Shown here: positions 19,488 through 28,359 of the stretch, piece by piece | Position numbering within the stretch: position 1 is the first letter of the stretch | Layout of the letters: every line of letters begins with the position of its first letter | NCBI GenBank assembly: GCA_964433675.1 | Contig: CAYSSJ010000009.1 | Coordinates: 45,907-109,906, forward strand | Source of the DNA: CAYSSJ01 sp964433675 | GTDB lineage: Bacteria > Cloacimonadota > Cloacimonadia > Cloacimonadales > TCS61 | DNA length: 64,000 nt | Reading direction: 5' to 3' | Notes under the pieces: model-generated | What the model saw: only the letters and a program-made list of their open reading frames with translations | The model's database searches: none | Told to the model about the DNA's origin: nothing | Made by a program: the position numbers and the translations under genes

Positions 19488-20138
19488 TTATATTTCTCTT
19501 TTGATAGCATAGATTGCCAAGCGATCTGCGACTGATTCGGAAGCATCGGAGATCCGTTCTACATGGAAAGTAAAATATCGCAAATGGATCTTGCAGCTAA
19601 GGTCCAAATCTTTTTGGAATATCTTCCTTTTGAGCATCACAGCCAGTTTATCGGCTTCTTTTTCATAATAAATTACCTTGTGGAGTAATTCGTTTACTAA
19701 ATAGAATTCTTTGAAAAAAGCTCTGATCGCTTTTATCAACCATTCTACCGATTGCATGGATGCTTCAGCCAATTCTAAGTAGCTATCATCTAAATCCGTC
19801 GGTATCTGAGGGCATTCAACGGAAAATTCCATTAATGTATCTTTGATAGTATCGATAATGTCATCGGTGTTTTCCAATATCGCTAGCACATCACCACGAT
19901 TCTCCGGAATTAAAGTTCTCATATAGAGCTGTTTCTCTATTTCGAGTCGCAATGCGTCCGCTTTTCTTTCCGATTCGGTTACACTTTGAAGTCTTTGCAT
20001 AAACCCTTCATTGTCATCTTTTAGATAACATGCCAAAGCTTTTCGGAATTCAAGAGCACTCACCGAAACTTCATTAAGAAATGCTTCTATCTGAGATTCT
20101 ATCATCTTTGTTAGCTTAAATAGGATTGGCATCCTCAA
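19488..20138 (-). CDS. PhoU-like DUF47 family regulator of PiT
   Basis: A 216-residue all-helical cytosolic protein with the two-repeat PhoU/DUF47 pattern: repeated E-x3-D and acidic metal-cluster segments such as ESERKADALRLEIEKQLY (about 55-72) and YYEKEADKLAVMLKR (about 158-172). The end has HVERISDASESVADRL, the standard DUF47 motif. Members pair with PiT transporters and are thought to limit phosphate entry. Here it overlaps the end of tctA by 4 bases and abuts pit with no gap, so the three genes are translationally coupled. Confidence 0.92.
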   Translation of the reverse strand: MRMPILFKLTKMIESQIEAFLNEVSVSALEFRKALACYLKDDNEGFMQRLQSVTESERKADALRLEIEKQLYMRTLIPENRGDVLAILENTDDIIDTIKDTLMEFSVECPQIPTDLDDSYLELAEASMQSVEWLIKAIRAFFKEFYLVNELLHKVIYYEKEADKLAVMLKRKIFQKDLDLSCKIHLRYFTFHVERISDASESVADRLAIYAIKREI

Positions 20139-21643
20139 GCCTCCTTCTTATTTTTCTTTGCTTTTAGAAATGGCCAAATAAATGATACAATTGCCAAAAT
20201 CAGTATTACTATACTAATCGGGCGTCCCAAGAACAGACTAATCGGTCCTCTTACCAAAGAAAGTCTCAGATTTTCCTCAATCATTCGACCAAGGATCAAT
20301 CCTAAAACCACAGGAGCAGTAGGGAAATCATTCCTCCTGAGTAACCATCCCAATAAACCAAAACCGAAACAGAAAACAACATCTATCATTGAGCCTTCCA
20401 AAAAATAACTACCGATGAATGAGAGAGCAATAATAATAGGGAAAACGATATTTTTTGATACTCCGGTTATCCGTATCCACAGTTTATTGCCAAAACGACC
20501 CAGAAAAAACATAAATACATTGGCAATCAGAAGGCTGATAAATAACCCATAGATTATCTCCGGATGTCCACCATCCGCTTTGGACTGAAACAGATTGGGC
20601 CCCGGAGTGATCCTATGGATCATCAGAGCACCAAGCAAAACAGCTGTAGATGCGCTACCGGGAATACCGAGAGTTAAAAGCGGTATCAATGCACCCCCGA
20701 CCGAGCCATTGTTAGCTGCCTCAGGTGCAGCTACTCCTTCCAATGAGCCTGTACCAAATTCCTCGGGATGTTTGCTCGATCGCTTGGCTTCATTATAGGC
20801 AATAAAGGTTGCAATGGTTCCACCGGCACCCGGGATACTGCCTATTAATGTACCGATGACCGAAGATTTAAGTATTACTTTGCGCATCTTCCAATATTGT
20901 TTTAATTTAGGCACTTCTTTTGATAAAGTCTGACTCACCCATTTATCTTTTTTTGCTTTCTCGATGCTATAAAAAATCTCACCTAATGCAAATAGACCTA
21001 TCAATGCCGGTATGAAGCTAATGCCATCCTGTAGCTCGGACCATCCGAAAGAAAAACGGGAAAAGGATAATTGAGAATCGAACCCGATGGTTACTATTAG
21101 TAACCCCAAAGCAGAAGCTATGAAACCTTTCAAAGTGTTTTTACTCGACAGTGTGGAAACTATAGTAAGACCGAACACCCCTAGCGCAAAATACTCGTAA
21201 GATTCAAATCTAAGTGCTATAGCAGCAAGTGGACGTGTAAATAAGATCAGAATAATCGTTCCCACAATACCGCCTACTGTTGAAGAAAAGATAGATGTGC
21301 CAAGTGCCAAACCCGGTTTCCCCTTTTTAGTAAGTTCATAACCATCGAAAGTAGTAGCCACCGCTCCGGGTGTACCAGGAGTATTGATGGTAATCGCTGT
21401 GATAGAACCTCCATAATTTGAAGAAAGATATATGGATACCAAAAGCACTAGTGCATTTGTCGGGCTCAGATAAAAAGTAAGCGGTAAAAATAATGCTACT
21501 CCAATAGATGGTGATAAGCCGGGCAACACGCCGACGCATATCCCTATTATCACTCCTATTATGATCATCAATAACGTAGTCAAACTAAATATTTCGATCA
21601 ATCCGGACTGAAAACCTAAGATTATACTCGTAATATCGAACAT
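20135..21643 (-). CDS. tctA: TctA-type large permease of a tripartite tricarboxylate transporter
   Basis: A 502-residue integral membrane protein with the TctA signatures: GVLPGLSPSIGVALFLPLTF near residue 38, the NTPGTPGAVATTFDGY motif near 88, and the second-half repeat GSIPGAGGTIATFIAY near 268 with LGIPGSASTAVLLGALMIHR near 325. About twelve helices are expected. TTT systems import carboxylates such as citrate using a periplasmic TctC receptor. Its partner here is the fused TctC-TctB protein 11 bases upstream. It overlaps the DUF47 regulator downstream, an unexpected neighbour for a carboxylate carrier. Confidence 0.93.
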   Translation of the reverse strand: MFDITSIILGFQSGLIEIFSLTTLLMIIIGVIIGICVGVLPGLSPSIGVALFLPLTFYLSPTNALVLLVSIYLSSNYGGSITAITINTPGTPGAVATTFDGYELTKKGKPGLALGTSIFSSTVGGIVGTIILILFTRPLAAIALRFESYEYFALGVFGLTIVSTLSSKNTLKGFIASALGLLIVTIGFDSQLSFSRFSFGWSELQDGISFIPALIGLFALGEIFYSIEKAKKDKWVSQTLSKEVPKLKQYWKMRKVILKSSVIGTLIGSIPGAGGTIATFIAYNEAKRSSKHPEEFGTGSLEGVAAPEAANNGSVGGALIPLLTLGIPGSASTAVLLGALMIHRITPGPNLFQSKADGGHPEIIYGLFISLLIANVFMFFLGRFGNKLWIRITGVSKNIVFPIIIALSFIGSYFLEGSMIDVVFCFGFGLLGWLLRRNDFPTAPVVLGLILGRMIEENLRLSLVRGPISLFLGRPISIVILILAIVSFIWPFLKAKKNKKEA

Positions 21644-21654
21644 GCTTCATCCCC

Positions 21655-23166
21655 TTAATTCAAAATAATTCCCAATGGTAGGTGAATACTCAGCAAAATC
21701 TGGAAGACGATAAATGACGCTATAATATAACTACTTGAGACAGTTATCATCAATTTCCAATCTCTGCAATGTAATATATACATAGCTACAATCAGAAATA
21801 TAAAAGTGCTGATATAATACCCTATGGCTACAATACCAATAAAGTACAATAATAACAACCCTAAGATCTGGTAGATTTTGTCAGAACCCGGCTCAGGTCT
21901 TGGACCTTCGTTTTTCTTGAACTCTTTGAAGATAAGCAATACTGAGAGGATAATTATGATGAAGATCCAGAGTCTTGGTATTAATGCTGGGCTGGTTATA
22001 TTTACATCTGCCGGAACTAGAAAACGGGTGGTTTCGAAGAAAAAGAGTAGAGCCGCTCCTATTAGAAAAGTGCAAAAAGTTATCACGGAATTCACTCTTT
22101 TACCGGTTATGCGACTAATAGCGATGATTACTGCCAACATTGTAATTGCAATAATCAGAATCATAGTCCACAAAGGCATGTATCTATCTCTCTGATAATC
22201 TTCCAACAAACCAGCTTCCCGTAGTAACTCTACAGTCTCCAAAGATTCATATTCTACTAATTCTTGGAATTCTGCATGTCCCAGAAATTTCGGATAAAAA
22301 TAATTATCTCTAAGATACTTCTGCCACTGTTCAGTCTGACTTATTTTAAAAAAAAGATCTTCCATAAAATCTACATATTCAAGTGGTACACCACGAGCAA
22401 ATGAGAATCCCCTCCACATATACTCTTCCAAGTCATAACCATATTCGTAGAAAGTTGGAACATCCGGAAAGCTTGCCAGTCTTTCTGGTCCGGCAATTAT
22501 CGCATTAGCAAGATCATCTTCTCTACCTTTGATATCTAACGGATTTCCTACATAAACGGGTGCTTCTTGTCTCAGCATTGCCAAGATCGATAGCGGTCCG
22601 GTGCGATAGTCTATCCATCTGGCTTCTATGCCAAGTGTTTCCCAAGTTTTTATCGCCATCAGATGATCTCTACCACCGGTACCGGGACCGATCCAAACTT
22701 GTTCACCATCTTTCTCGATAGCATCTGTAAGCATTTTTTCAAAAGTATTGATCTCAGCATGTTTATTGACTATCAATGATTCGGCATCATGTACCATGTA
22801 GGCAAAAAAATGGAAATCATCCATAGTGATATTGCTCCTGTTGACAATCACTGTGGAGAGAAAAGATTTTGTTACTGCCAATATAGTATATCCATCTCTG
22901 GGAGAATTGAGTACATACTGCATAGCCACTATCCCCTGAGTCCCGGTATGATTTTCAACCACCATAGTTATGCCAAATTCTTCCCGAGCTATCTCTGCAA
23001 CCTTTCTTGCCATTAGATCCACTCCTGAACCTGGTTGGGAATGCACTGCTATTATAACCGGATTGGCAGGATATTCACCCTCTACTCTGAAATCGGAATA
23101 AACCACTAACAGTATTACTAAAAATAGGATGAAAGTAATGATTGTTAAGACTGTTTTCTGATTCAT
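21655..23166 (-). CDS. Fused TctC-TctB: substrate-binding domain plus small permease of a TTT transporter
   Basis: A 503-residue protein joining two subunits that are normally separate. An N-terminal hydrophobic helix (about 5-25) acts as signal anchor. Residues ~32-320 are a TctC/Bug-type receptor (VHSQPGSGVDLMARKVAEI, VVENHTGTQGIVAMQYV, DGYTILA, WIGPGTGGRDHL). From about residue 335 to the end come five or six helices resembling TctB. The receptor domain would thus be tethered to the periplasmic face. It lies between ppx (14 bases) and tctA (11 bases) in the phosphate operon. No reading-frame break separates the two halves, so this is a true single ORF. Confidence 0.85.
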   Translation of the reverse strand: MNQKTVLTIITFILFLVILLVVYSDFRVEGEYPANPVIIAVHSQPGSGVDLMARKVAEIAREEFGITMVVENHTGTQGIVAMQYVLNSPRDGYTILAVTKSFLSTVIVNRSNITMDDFHFFAYMVHDAESLIVNKHAEINTFEKMLTDAIEKDGEQVWIGPGTGGRDHLMAIKTWETLGIEARWIDYRTGPLSILAMLRQEAPVYVGNPLDIKGREDDLANAIIAGPERLASFPDVPTFYEYGYDLEEYMWRGFSFARGVPLEYVDFMEDLFFKISQTEQWQKYLRDNYFYPKFLGHAEFQELVEYESLETVELLREAGLLEDYQRDRYMPLWTMILIIAITMLAVIIAISRITGKRVNSVITFCTFLIGAALLFFFETTRFLVPADVNITSPALIPRLWIFIIIILSVLLIFKEFKKNEGPRPEPGSDKIYQILGLLLLYFIGIVAIGYYISTFIFLIVAMYILHCRDWKLMITVSSSYIIASFIVFQILLSIHLPLGIILN

Positions 23167-23180
23167 AATATTTACCTTTT

Positions 23181-24089
23181 CTATCTTATCAGATCCAATA
23201 ATAATCCGTGTCTTAAACCTCTGTCGCTGATAGTAAGTCTATCAAGATGAAAAATGGAAAGTACCGATCTTACGATCGCTGCTCCGGCTAAAATTACATC
23301 AGCTCGTTTGGGTTGCAAACCAACTATCTCCTTTCGTGCATTTACTGTTTTTTCGGCAAATTGAGCAATCATTTGATCAATTTGAGCAAGAGTGAGTTCT
23401 GAACCTTGAATTACTTGCGGATCATAATCTTTCATCTTATGCTTAACAGCACCCATACTAGTTAGTGTACCACCAATACCTACTAATCTTTCTACTTTTC
23501 TATTCAAGTCATATCGTTTGAAAAAATCAATAATATATCCAAGCATATTTTTTAATTCTGCATGAGATACTGGATCGCTTTTTAAATACTCTTCCGTAAG
23601 ACGTACGGCTCCGATATCGAGACTGAGTCTATCTTTGAGCTTCTCACCTTTGCCGAAGATAAATTCCGTACTCCCACCACCGGTATCAAATACTGCGATG
23701 TTTTCTTCACCATCCAAAAAGTCTCCCACTACGGCAAGGTAAGACAATCTCGCCTCTTGTTCACCATTTAACACTTTAATATCTATGCCTGTCTGAGATT
23801 CTGCTGCTTTGATAAAATCAGCGGCATTCTTAGCAGTCCGAAGACACATAGTCCCAACTGCATGGATTTTATCTACCTGGTGTTTTAGTGCTATTTGTTT
23901 AAATTTTTTCAGAACTTCAATATTCCTCGTAAATGCCTCGGGGGAAATGATCCCGGCCTTTTGCAGCCCTTCTCCCAGTCTGGATATCTCATTGGTGTCA
24001 ATGATAGTGTTAATCTTCCCCTCTTTGATTTCGGCTAAAAAGAACTTAACCGAATTTGTCCCCAAGTCAATTATAGCGTATTTTTGCAT
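23181..24089 (-). CDS. ppx: Exopolyphosphatase / pppGpp phosphohydrolase (Ppx/GppA)
   Basis: A 302-residue short-form enzyme of the sugar kinase/actin-like fold. The first phosphate loop is AIIDLGTNSVKFFLAE at residues 5-20, the second is VFDTGGGSTEFIFGKG near 138-153, and a C-terminal GIGGTLTSMGAVK segment is near 205. It contains EQEARLSY, where the catalytic Glu is expected. Short Ppx proteins without the C-terminal HD-like region hydrolyse polyphosphate and sometimes pppGpp. It lies between the CYTH-like gene (8 bases) and the fused TctCB gene, which ties the operon to polyphosphate turnover. Confidence 0.93.
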   Translation of the reverse strand: MQKYAIIDLGTNSVKFFLAEIKEGKINTIIDTNEISRLGEGLQKAGIISPEAFTRNIEVLKKFKQIALKHQVDKIHAVGTMCLRTAKNAADFIKAAESQTGIDIKVLNGEQEARLSYLAVVGDFLDGEENIAVFDTGGGSTEFIFGKGEKLKDRLSLDIGAVRLTEEYLKSDPVSHAELKNMLGYIIDFFKRYDLNRKVERLVGIGGTLTSMGAVKHKMKDYDPQVIQGSELTLAQIDQMIAQFAEKTVNARKEIVGLQPKRADVILAGAAIVRSVLSIFHLDRLTISDRGLRHGLLLDLIR

Positions 24090-24097
24090 GCTCTCCC

Positions 24098-24688
24098 CTA
24101 TCTCGATCCCAGATCAGTTAATGTTTTCATTGCTTTGATGTAGTTTATATTTTCTTTCCCATACAATTGCAACTTTTTCAGTACTTTGATTACCAAATCG
24201 GGATCTCTGTGTTCCACTGCAATAGTTCTGAATGATTTATCATTAAAACTGACATCCGCGATCTCCACAATAGCTCCATCGATCTCATAACCAAATCTAT
24301 GCTTTTTCACATTTACCAAATTTAGTTCTCGATTCTTTTTAATCAGATTTTCGATGTATTCTTCATAAGAGTATTCATCTTTTTCCAAATAAGGCATATT
24401 GAGTCCGAAAGCCTTGTAAACCACGGCAAGATCATTGATATGGATCGGAAATCCGGCTTTCATAATCACAGTCCACTGCTCCAAACCGACCGGATTAATT
24501 CGCAAAGGAGATTTGATATCCATCAATTGGTCTCTGATTTTGGTGTTGTCATCACTTTTTTGGGAAAGGATATAGATCTCTTCACTCTCACGCTCGGATA
24601 ATTGCTCGTTTTTTTGGATCAACTTCTCTTGTTCCTCAAATTTGTCACCGAAAGTACGCCATTCCCAGCGGGGGATGATTTTTTCCAT
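24098..24688 (-). CDS. CYTH-like protein next to exopolyphosphatase
   Basis: A 196-residue soluble protein. I see a CYTH/triphosphate-tunnel-like pattern: an N-terminal strand (WEWRTFGDKF), then IYILSQKSDDNTKIRDQLMD and DIKSPLRIN, and later RFGYEIDGAIVEIADVSF with IAVEHRDPDLVIKVLKKLQL. Alternating charged beta-strands with exposed Lys/Arg/Glu fit binding of polyphosphate or a nucleoside triphosphate. The exact ExExK signature is degenerate, so the assignment is tentative. CYTH proteins often accompany polyphosphate enzymes, and here the next gene is ppx. It lies 3 bases from the regulator gene, so the operon starts regulator-CYTH-ppx. Confidence 0.55.
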   Translation of the reverse strand: MEKIIPRWEWRTFGDKFEEQEKLIQKNEQLSERESEEIYILSQKSDDNTKIRDQLMDIKSPLRINPVGLEQWTVIMKAGFPIHINDLAVVYKAFGLNMPYLEKDEYSYEEYIENLIKKNRELNLVNVKKHRFGYEIDGAIVEIADVSFNDKSFRTIAVEHRDPDLVIKVLKKLQLYGKENINYIKAMKTLTDLGSR

Positions 24689-24691
24689 TTC

Positions 24692-25054
24692 TCACTCCTC
24701 TTTCTTATTAATTAATTCTTCAATATCAGCTTTTGCATGTGAGATTTTCTTCCAGTTTTGCTCCCATTTGTTGTAAAGTATTATCGATGCGGTCTCGAAA
24801 AGGTCTTTCATAAGAGGCTCTTTGACAATGTAATGTAGGTTACGCCACTTTTGAGTTCTATCAATGTAACCTCCTTCATACAATATCTTGAGATGCCCCG
24901 ATAGTGTGTTCTGAGGGATGTTGATAGCTTCTGCTATCTCATTAGCAGTCATAGACTTCTTCTCAAATAACAGATATATAATTTTAATTCGAATCTCGTT
25001 CGACATGACGGTAAATAGTTTGGCTAATTTTCTGATCACAAATTCATCAATCAT
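24692..25054 (-). CDS. ArsR-family winged-helix transcriptional regulator
   Basis: A 120-residue regulator heading the phosphate operon. The winged HTH reads FTVMSNEIRIKIIYLLFEKK, then MTANEIAEAINIPQNTLSGHLKIL and YIDRTQKWRNLHYIV. It has no Cys and no clustered His/Asp metal site, so classic thiol metal sensing is unlikely; a C-terminal helical extension of about 40 residues could sense something else. I prefer the ATG at 25054 because GAGGTG sits six bases upstream; the ATG ten codons earlier (25084) has no ribosome-binding site. Its ligand and operator are unknown. It probably autoregulates the operon from the 266-base divergent region shared with the PLP-enzyme gene. Confidence 0.8.
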   Translation of the reverse strand: MIDEFVIRKLAKLFTVMSNEIRIKIIYLLFEKKSMTANEIAEAINIPQNTLSGHLKILYEGGYIDRTQKWRNLHYIVKEPLMKDLFETASIILYNKWEQNWKKISHAKADIEELINKKEE

Positions 25055-25320
25055 ACCCATCACCTCATTTTCTAATTTTATCATATCGGCAATCTATGAT
25101 ATTATAACTTTATCGTCAAGCGAAAAACTCGATATTTTTCTCAATATAACATCCAATTGCTTATTATACAATATGTTAGCAACGTTAGTTTTTTTCACAA
25201 ATACTATTCTAATGTTGTTTAAATCTGACTAAATGCATTTTCCTCTATCCGATTTGTTTTCTCTTGACGAAAAGGACACTTTGAGACTTTATATAAATAA
25301 AAAAAAGGAAAGGTGCTGAA

Positions 25321-26295
25321 ATGCAAAAAATAGCAAGCTTTCTATCCGGATTCCCAAGATTACAGTATGCGGTTTTACCTACTCCTATCTATGAACTGAA
25401 AGCTTTATCCAATCAGTTTAACTGCAAAGTATTCTGCAAACGAGATGACCTCACCGGAGTTGCGTTTGGTGGCAATAAAGCGCGCAAACTCGACTATTTG
25501 ATCGCAGATGCCTTAGAGCAAAAAAGTGATACGCTTATTGCTGTCGGTGCAAACCAATCTAATTTCTGCCGGATGGCTACCGCTTATGGAGCAAGCAATG
25601 GTATGGATGTTCATTTGGTTCTTGGTGGTAATAAGCCAGAGAAACCGACAGGTAATCTGCTTGTTTCCACTATTTTGGGAGCTAAATGCCATCATATTGA
25701 TTCTAAAGATTGGGATGACTGGGAAGAGTATGCGAGTCAGTTGGAATCTGCTCTGCAAAAACAAGGCAGGATTGTTTACCGACTGCCGGTAGGCGGTTCT
25801 ACAGTGATTGGCACACTTGGTTACTTAGACTGTATGTCAGAGATCATTACCGATCAAGATAAATTGGGACTAAACTTCGATGTCATCATGCATGCATCAT
25901 CTTCGGGAGGTACACAAGCCGGGTTGGTATTGGGCAAAAGCATCAACGCTATGCAAGCTAAGATTATAGGGATAAGCGTAGCGAAGCAAGAGAATGAACT
26001 GAAAAGCGAACTTGCTACATTAATAGACCAAACAGCCGAGCTACTCGGGTATAAATGCAGCCATCCCGATATCATCGTCGATGATAATTTCATAGGAGAC
26101 GGTTATGCTGCCATAACTAAGGAATGTACACAAGCAATCGAGTTTTTTGCCAAGCGTTTCGGCATTATGCTCGATGATGTTTATAGTGGCAAAGCCGCAG
26201 CCGGATTGCTTGACTATCTCCAAAACAACAAATTTAAACCGCAAAGCAACATACTTTTTCTTCATACCGGTGGTAACATAGAGTTATTCGCTTGA
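25321..26295 (+). CDS. D-cysteine desulfhydrase / ACC deaminase family PLP enzyme
   Basis: A 324-residue fold-type II PLP enzyme. The cofactor Lys lies in VAFGGNKARKLDYL (about residue 50), the cofactor loop is VGANQSNFCRMATAYG (about 78-93), and the phosphate-binding loop SSSGGTQAG is near 193. Members of this family degrade D-cysteine to pyruvate, ammonia and sulfide, or act on related amino acids. The usual GSCQSNH-like loop reads GANQSNFCR here. It is cytosolic and diverges from the phosphate operon. A TTGACG box and an AT-rich stretch precede it, and GGAAAGG is the likely ribosome-binding site. Confidence 0.85.
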   Translation: MQKIASFLSGFPRLQYAVLPTPIYELKALSNQFNCKVFCKRDDLTGVAFGGNKARKLDYLIADALEQKSDTLIAVGANQSNFCRMATAYGASNGMDVHLVLGGNKPEKPTGNLLVSTILGAKCHHIDSKDWDDWEEYASQLESALQKQGRIVYRLPVGGSTVIGTLGYLDCMSEIITDQDKLGLNFDVIMHASSSGGTQAGLVLGKSINAMQAKIIGISVAKQENELKSELATLIDQTAELLGYKCSHPDIIVDDNFIGDGYAAITKECTQAIEFFAKRFGIMLDDVYSGKAAAGLLDYLQNNKFKPQSNILFLHTGGNIELFA

Positions 26296-26395
26296 ATGTA
26301 GCGGTTCATCTTTATTTACAATGATCTGAACAGATGAATCATTGACATTAAACTTGCAGTTTTTCTTTTGGTAATTTGAGAAAGAGGAGCAAAGA

Positions 26396-28288
26396 TTGAA
26401 GAAAAATATCATCTCGATAGACGGTCTCGAAAAATCATTCGGTGATCAGCTTATCTGCAAAAAGGTAAGCTTTGGTATTCATGCAGATGAAAAAATCGGC
26501 ATTTTAGGAATTAACGGAAGTGGGAAATCGACTCTCCTGCGCATGTTAGCCGGTATCGAATCACCTGATGAGGGAAAAATTGTCTATCGGAAAAATCTGA
26601 GCTTAGCCTTCCTACCCCAAAAACCACAACTTCAGGAAAATCTTACCGTCTATGAGCAACTATATTTTAGCGACAAAGAGGAGTATCGTCTGCTGAGGAA
26701 ATATCAGCACCTTCTAGCTAAAATGCAGACTGATCCAAGCAAGTCACTGATCGAAGAGCAGCAGAATCTTCTGCGCATCATGGAAGAAAAAGAATGCTGG
26801 CAGATAGAGAACAAAGCCAAACGGATGCTTTCTATACTCGGATTGGAAAATCTGAATCAACCGGTCAGCACCTTGTCCGGTGGTAAGAAAAGGAGACTCG
26901 ACCTTGCCAGAGTGCTTTTGGATGATCCGGATATTCTGCTATTGGACGAACCGACAAACCATCTCGATATTTCCACCATCGAATGGCTGCAGGAATATCT
27001 CGCTCAGTATAATGGGATAATACTCTTCGTCACTCACGATCGTTATTTTTTGGATGCCATAGCAGATAGGATATTGGAGTTGGAAGCGGGGATCTTACGC
27101 TCATATCAAGGATCTTATGCTGATTACTTGCATCAAAAAGAACTGCAGATGATAGATCAGCAAAGGAAAGAAACCCGCCGTTTAGCTCAATTACAAAAGG
27201 AGATCGTGTGGCTGCATCGTGGAGCTAAAGCGAGAACAAGCAAACCGAAGGATCATATCAGAAGAGTGGAAAACTTGATGGAAGATTCCCACAGTCAAAG
27301 CGAAAACCAGCTCAAACTTTCATTCTTAACTCACAGACAGGGTAAAACTATCTTAGAAGCTCACCGGATAAGCAAATCATATGATGAAGAGCCTTTGATT
27401 TCCGACTTTACTCATATTTTCCAACCCAGAGAGAGAATCGGTATCATCGGAGACAATGGCTGTGGTAAAACCACACTTCTGCGCATCTTAACCGGCGAGA
27501 TCTCCCCTGATAGCGGAGAGATAAAAGTAGGACAAAATACTCAGTTCATATTTTACCGCCAAGAACCAAAAGGGATGGATGAATCCCAATCTGTGCTGGA
27601 ATATCTGCAAAAGTATGCCTACAATGTCCAAGCCGCCGATCGTGCCGAATTATCTATCGAGCAAATGTTGCGTCGTTTCCTCTTTCCGGACAAGATGCAT
27701 CGGATGAAGATAAAAAGTCTTTCTGGTGGCGAGCGAAGAAGATTATATCTTTTACGTTGTTTGTTGTTCGGCGGGAATTTCATCATTATGGATGAACCGA
27801 CCAACGATCTGGATATCAAAACTTTGGAGATTTTAGAAGAATACCTCGATGAGTTCGAGGGTTGTCTGCTTATAGTATCTCACGATCGCTATCTACTCGA
27901 CCGTATAACCGATTACCTCTTGATCTTCGAGAATGGAAAGATCCGCAAATTCGCCGCAAATTATTCCGAATATCTCCTCTACAAGAAATATAATTCCTTA
28001 GAAAATAAAACCGAAAAAGCCCAGAAGCCTGTCAAACAGATAAAAGAAACCAAGCGGAAAAAATTTGGTTACAAACAACAGCGAGAGCTGAAACTGATAG
28101 AAGAGGAGCTGGAAAAACTAACTACCAAGCAGCATGAGCTGGATGAGATTATCTCAAACAAAGCCTCCGAACTATCAGCTGATGAATTTGGCAATATAGC
28201 AGATGAGCAAACCAAACTGGCAGCCAGACTCTCCGAATTGGAAGAACGCTGGTTGGAACTCGAAGAATTAAGACAACAAGAAGAGTAA
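26396..28288 (+). CDS. ABC-F family ribosome-associated ATPase (Uup-like)
   Basis: A 630-residue soluble protein with two ABC ATPase domains and no membrane segments. Walker A motifs are GINGSGKSTLLR (about 40) and GDNGCGKTTLLR (about 352). Signature motifs are LSGGKKRRLDLARVLL and LSGGERRRLYLLRCLL, with Walker B LLLDEPTNHLD and IIMDEPTNDLD. A basic linker between the domains and a C-terminal coiled coil rich in Glu/Lys (about 540-630) match Uup-type proteins, which act on ribosomes or branched DNA. The start is TTG, chosen because AGAGGAG precedes it at good spacing and no ATG fits. Confidence 0.93.
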   Translation: MKKNIISIDGLEKSFGDQLICKKVSFGIHADEKIGILGINGSGKSTLLRMLAGIESPDEGKIVYRKNLSLAFLPQKPQLQENLTVYEQLYFSDKEEYRLLRKYQHLLAKMQTDPSKSLIEEQQNLLRIMEEKECWQIENKAKRMLSILGLENLNQPVSTLSGGKKRRLDLARVLLDDPDILLLDEPTNHLDISTIEWLQEYLAQYNGIILFVTHDRYFLDAIADRILELEAGILRSYQGSYADYLHQKELQMIDQQRKETRRLAQLQKEIVWLHRGAKARTSKPKDHIRRVENLMEDSHSQSENQLKLSFLTHRQGKTILEAHRISKSYDEEPLISDFTHIFQPRERIGIIGDNGCGKTTLLRILTGEISPDSGEIKVGQNTQFIFYRQEPKGMDESQSVLEYLQKYAYNVQAADRAELSIEQMLRRFLFPDKMHRMKIKSLSGGERRRLYLLRCLLFGGNFIIMDEPTNDLDIKTLEILEEYLDEFEGCLLIVSHDRYLLDRITDYLLIFENGKIRKFAANYSEYLLYKKYNSLENKTEKAQKPVKQIKETKRKKFGYKQQRELKLIEEELEKLTTKQHELDEIISNKASELSADEFGNIADEQTKLAARLSELEERWLELEELRQQEE

Positions 28289-28359
28289 TTTTCATGCAGA
28301 GAACTCGTATGAACTGTTTTATATTGACTCCAAAACAATCCTACAAAATTTGAGCTGTT

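Noticed and set aside
21655..23166. Two separate genes with a missed stop between TctC and TctB
   Set aside because: The frame is open throughout, with no internal ribosome site or start at the domain junction that would suggest two proteins.
24692..25054. Arsenic or metal sensor role for the ArsR-like protein
   Set aside because: It has no Cys and no clustered metal ligands, and no arsenic or metal-resistance genes lie nearby.
25055..25320. Operator for the ArsR-like regulator
   Set aside because: AACGTTAG and CTAATGTT are nearly complementary but more than 20 bases apart, which is too weak and too wide to call.
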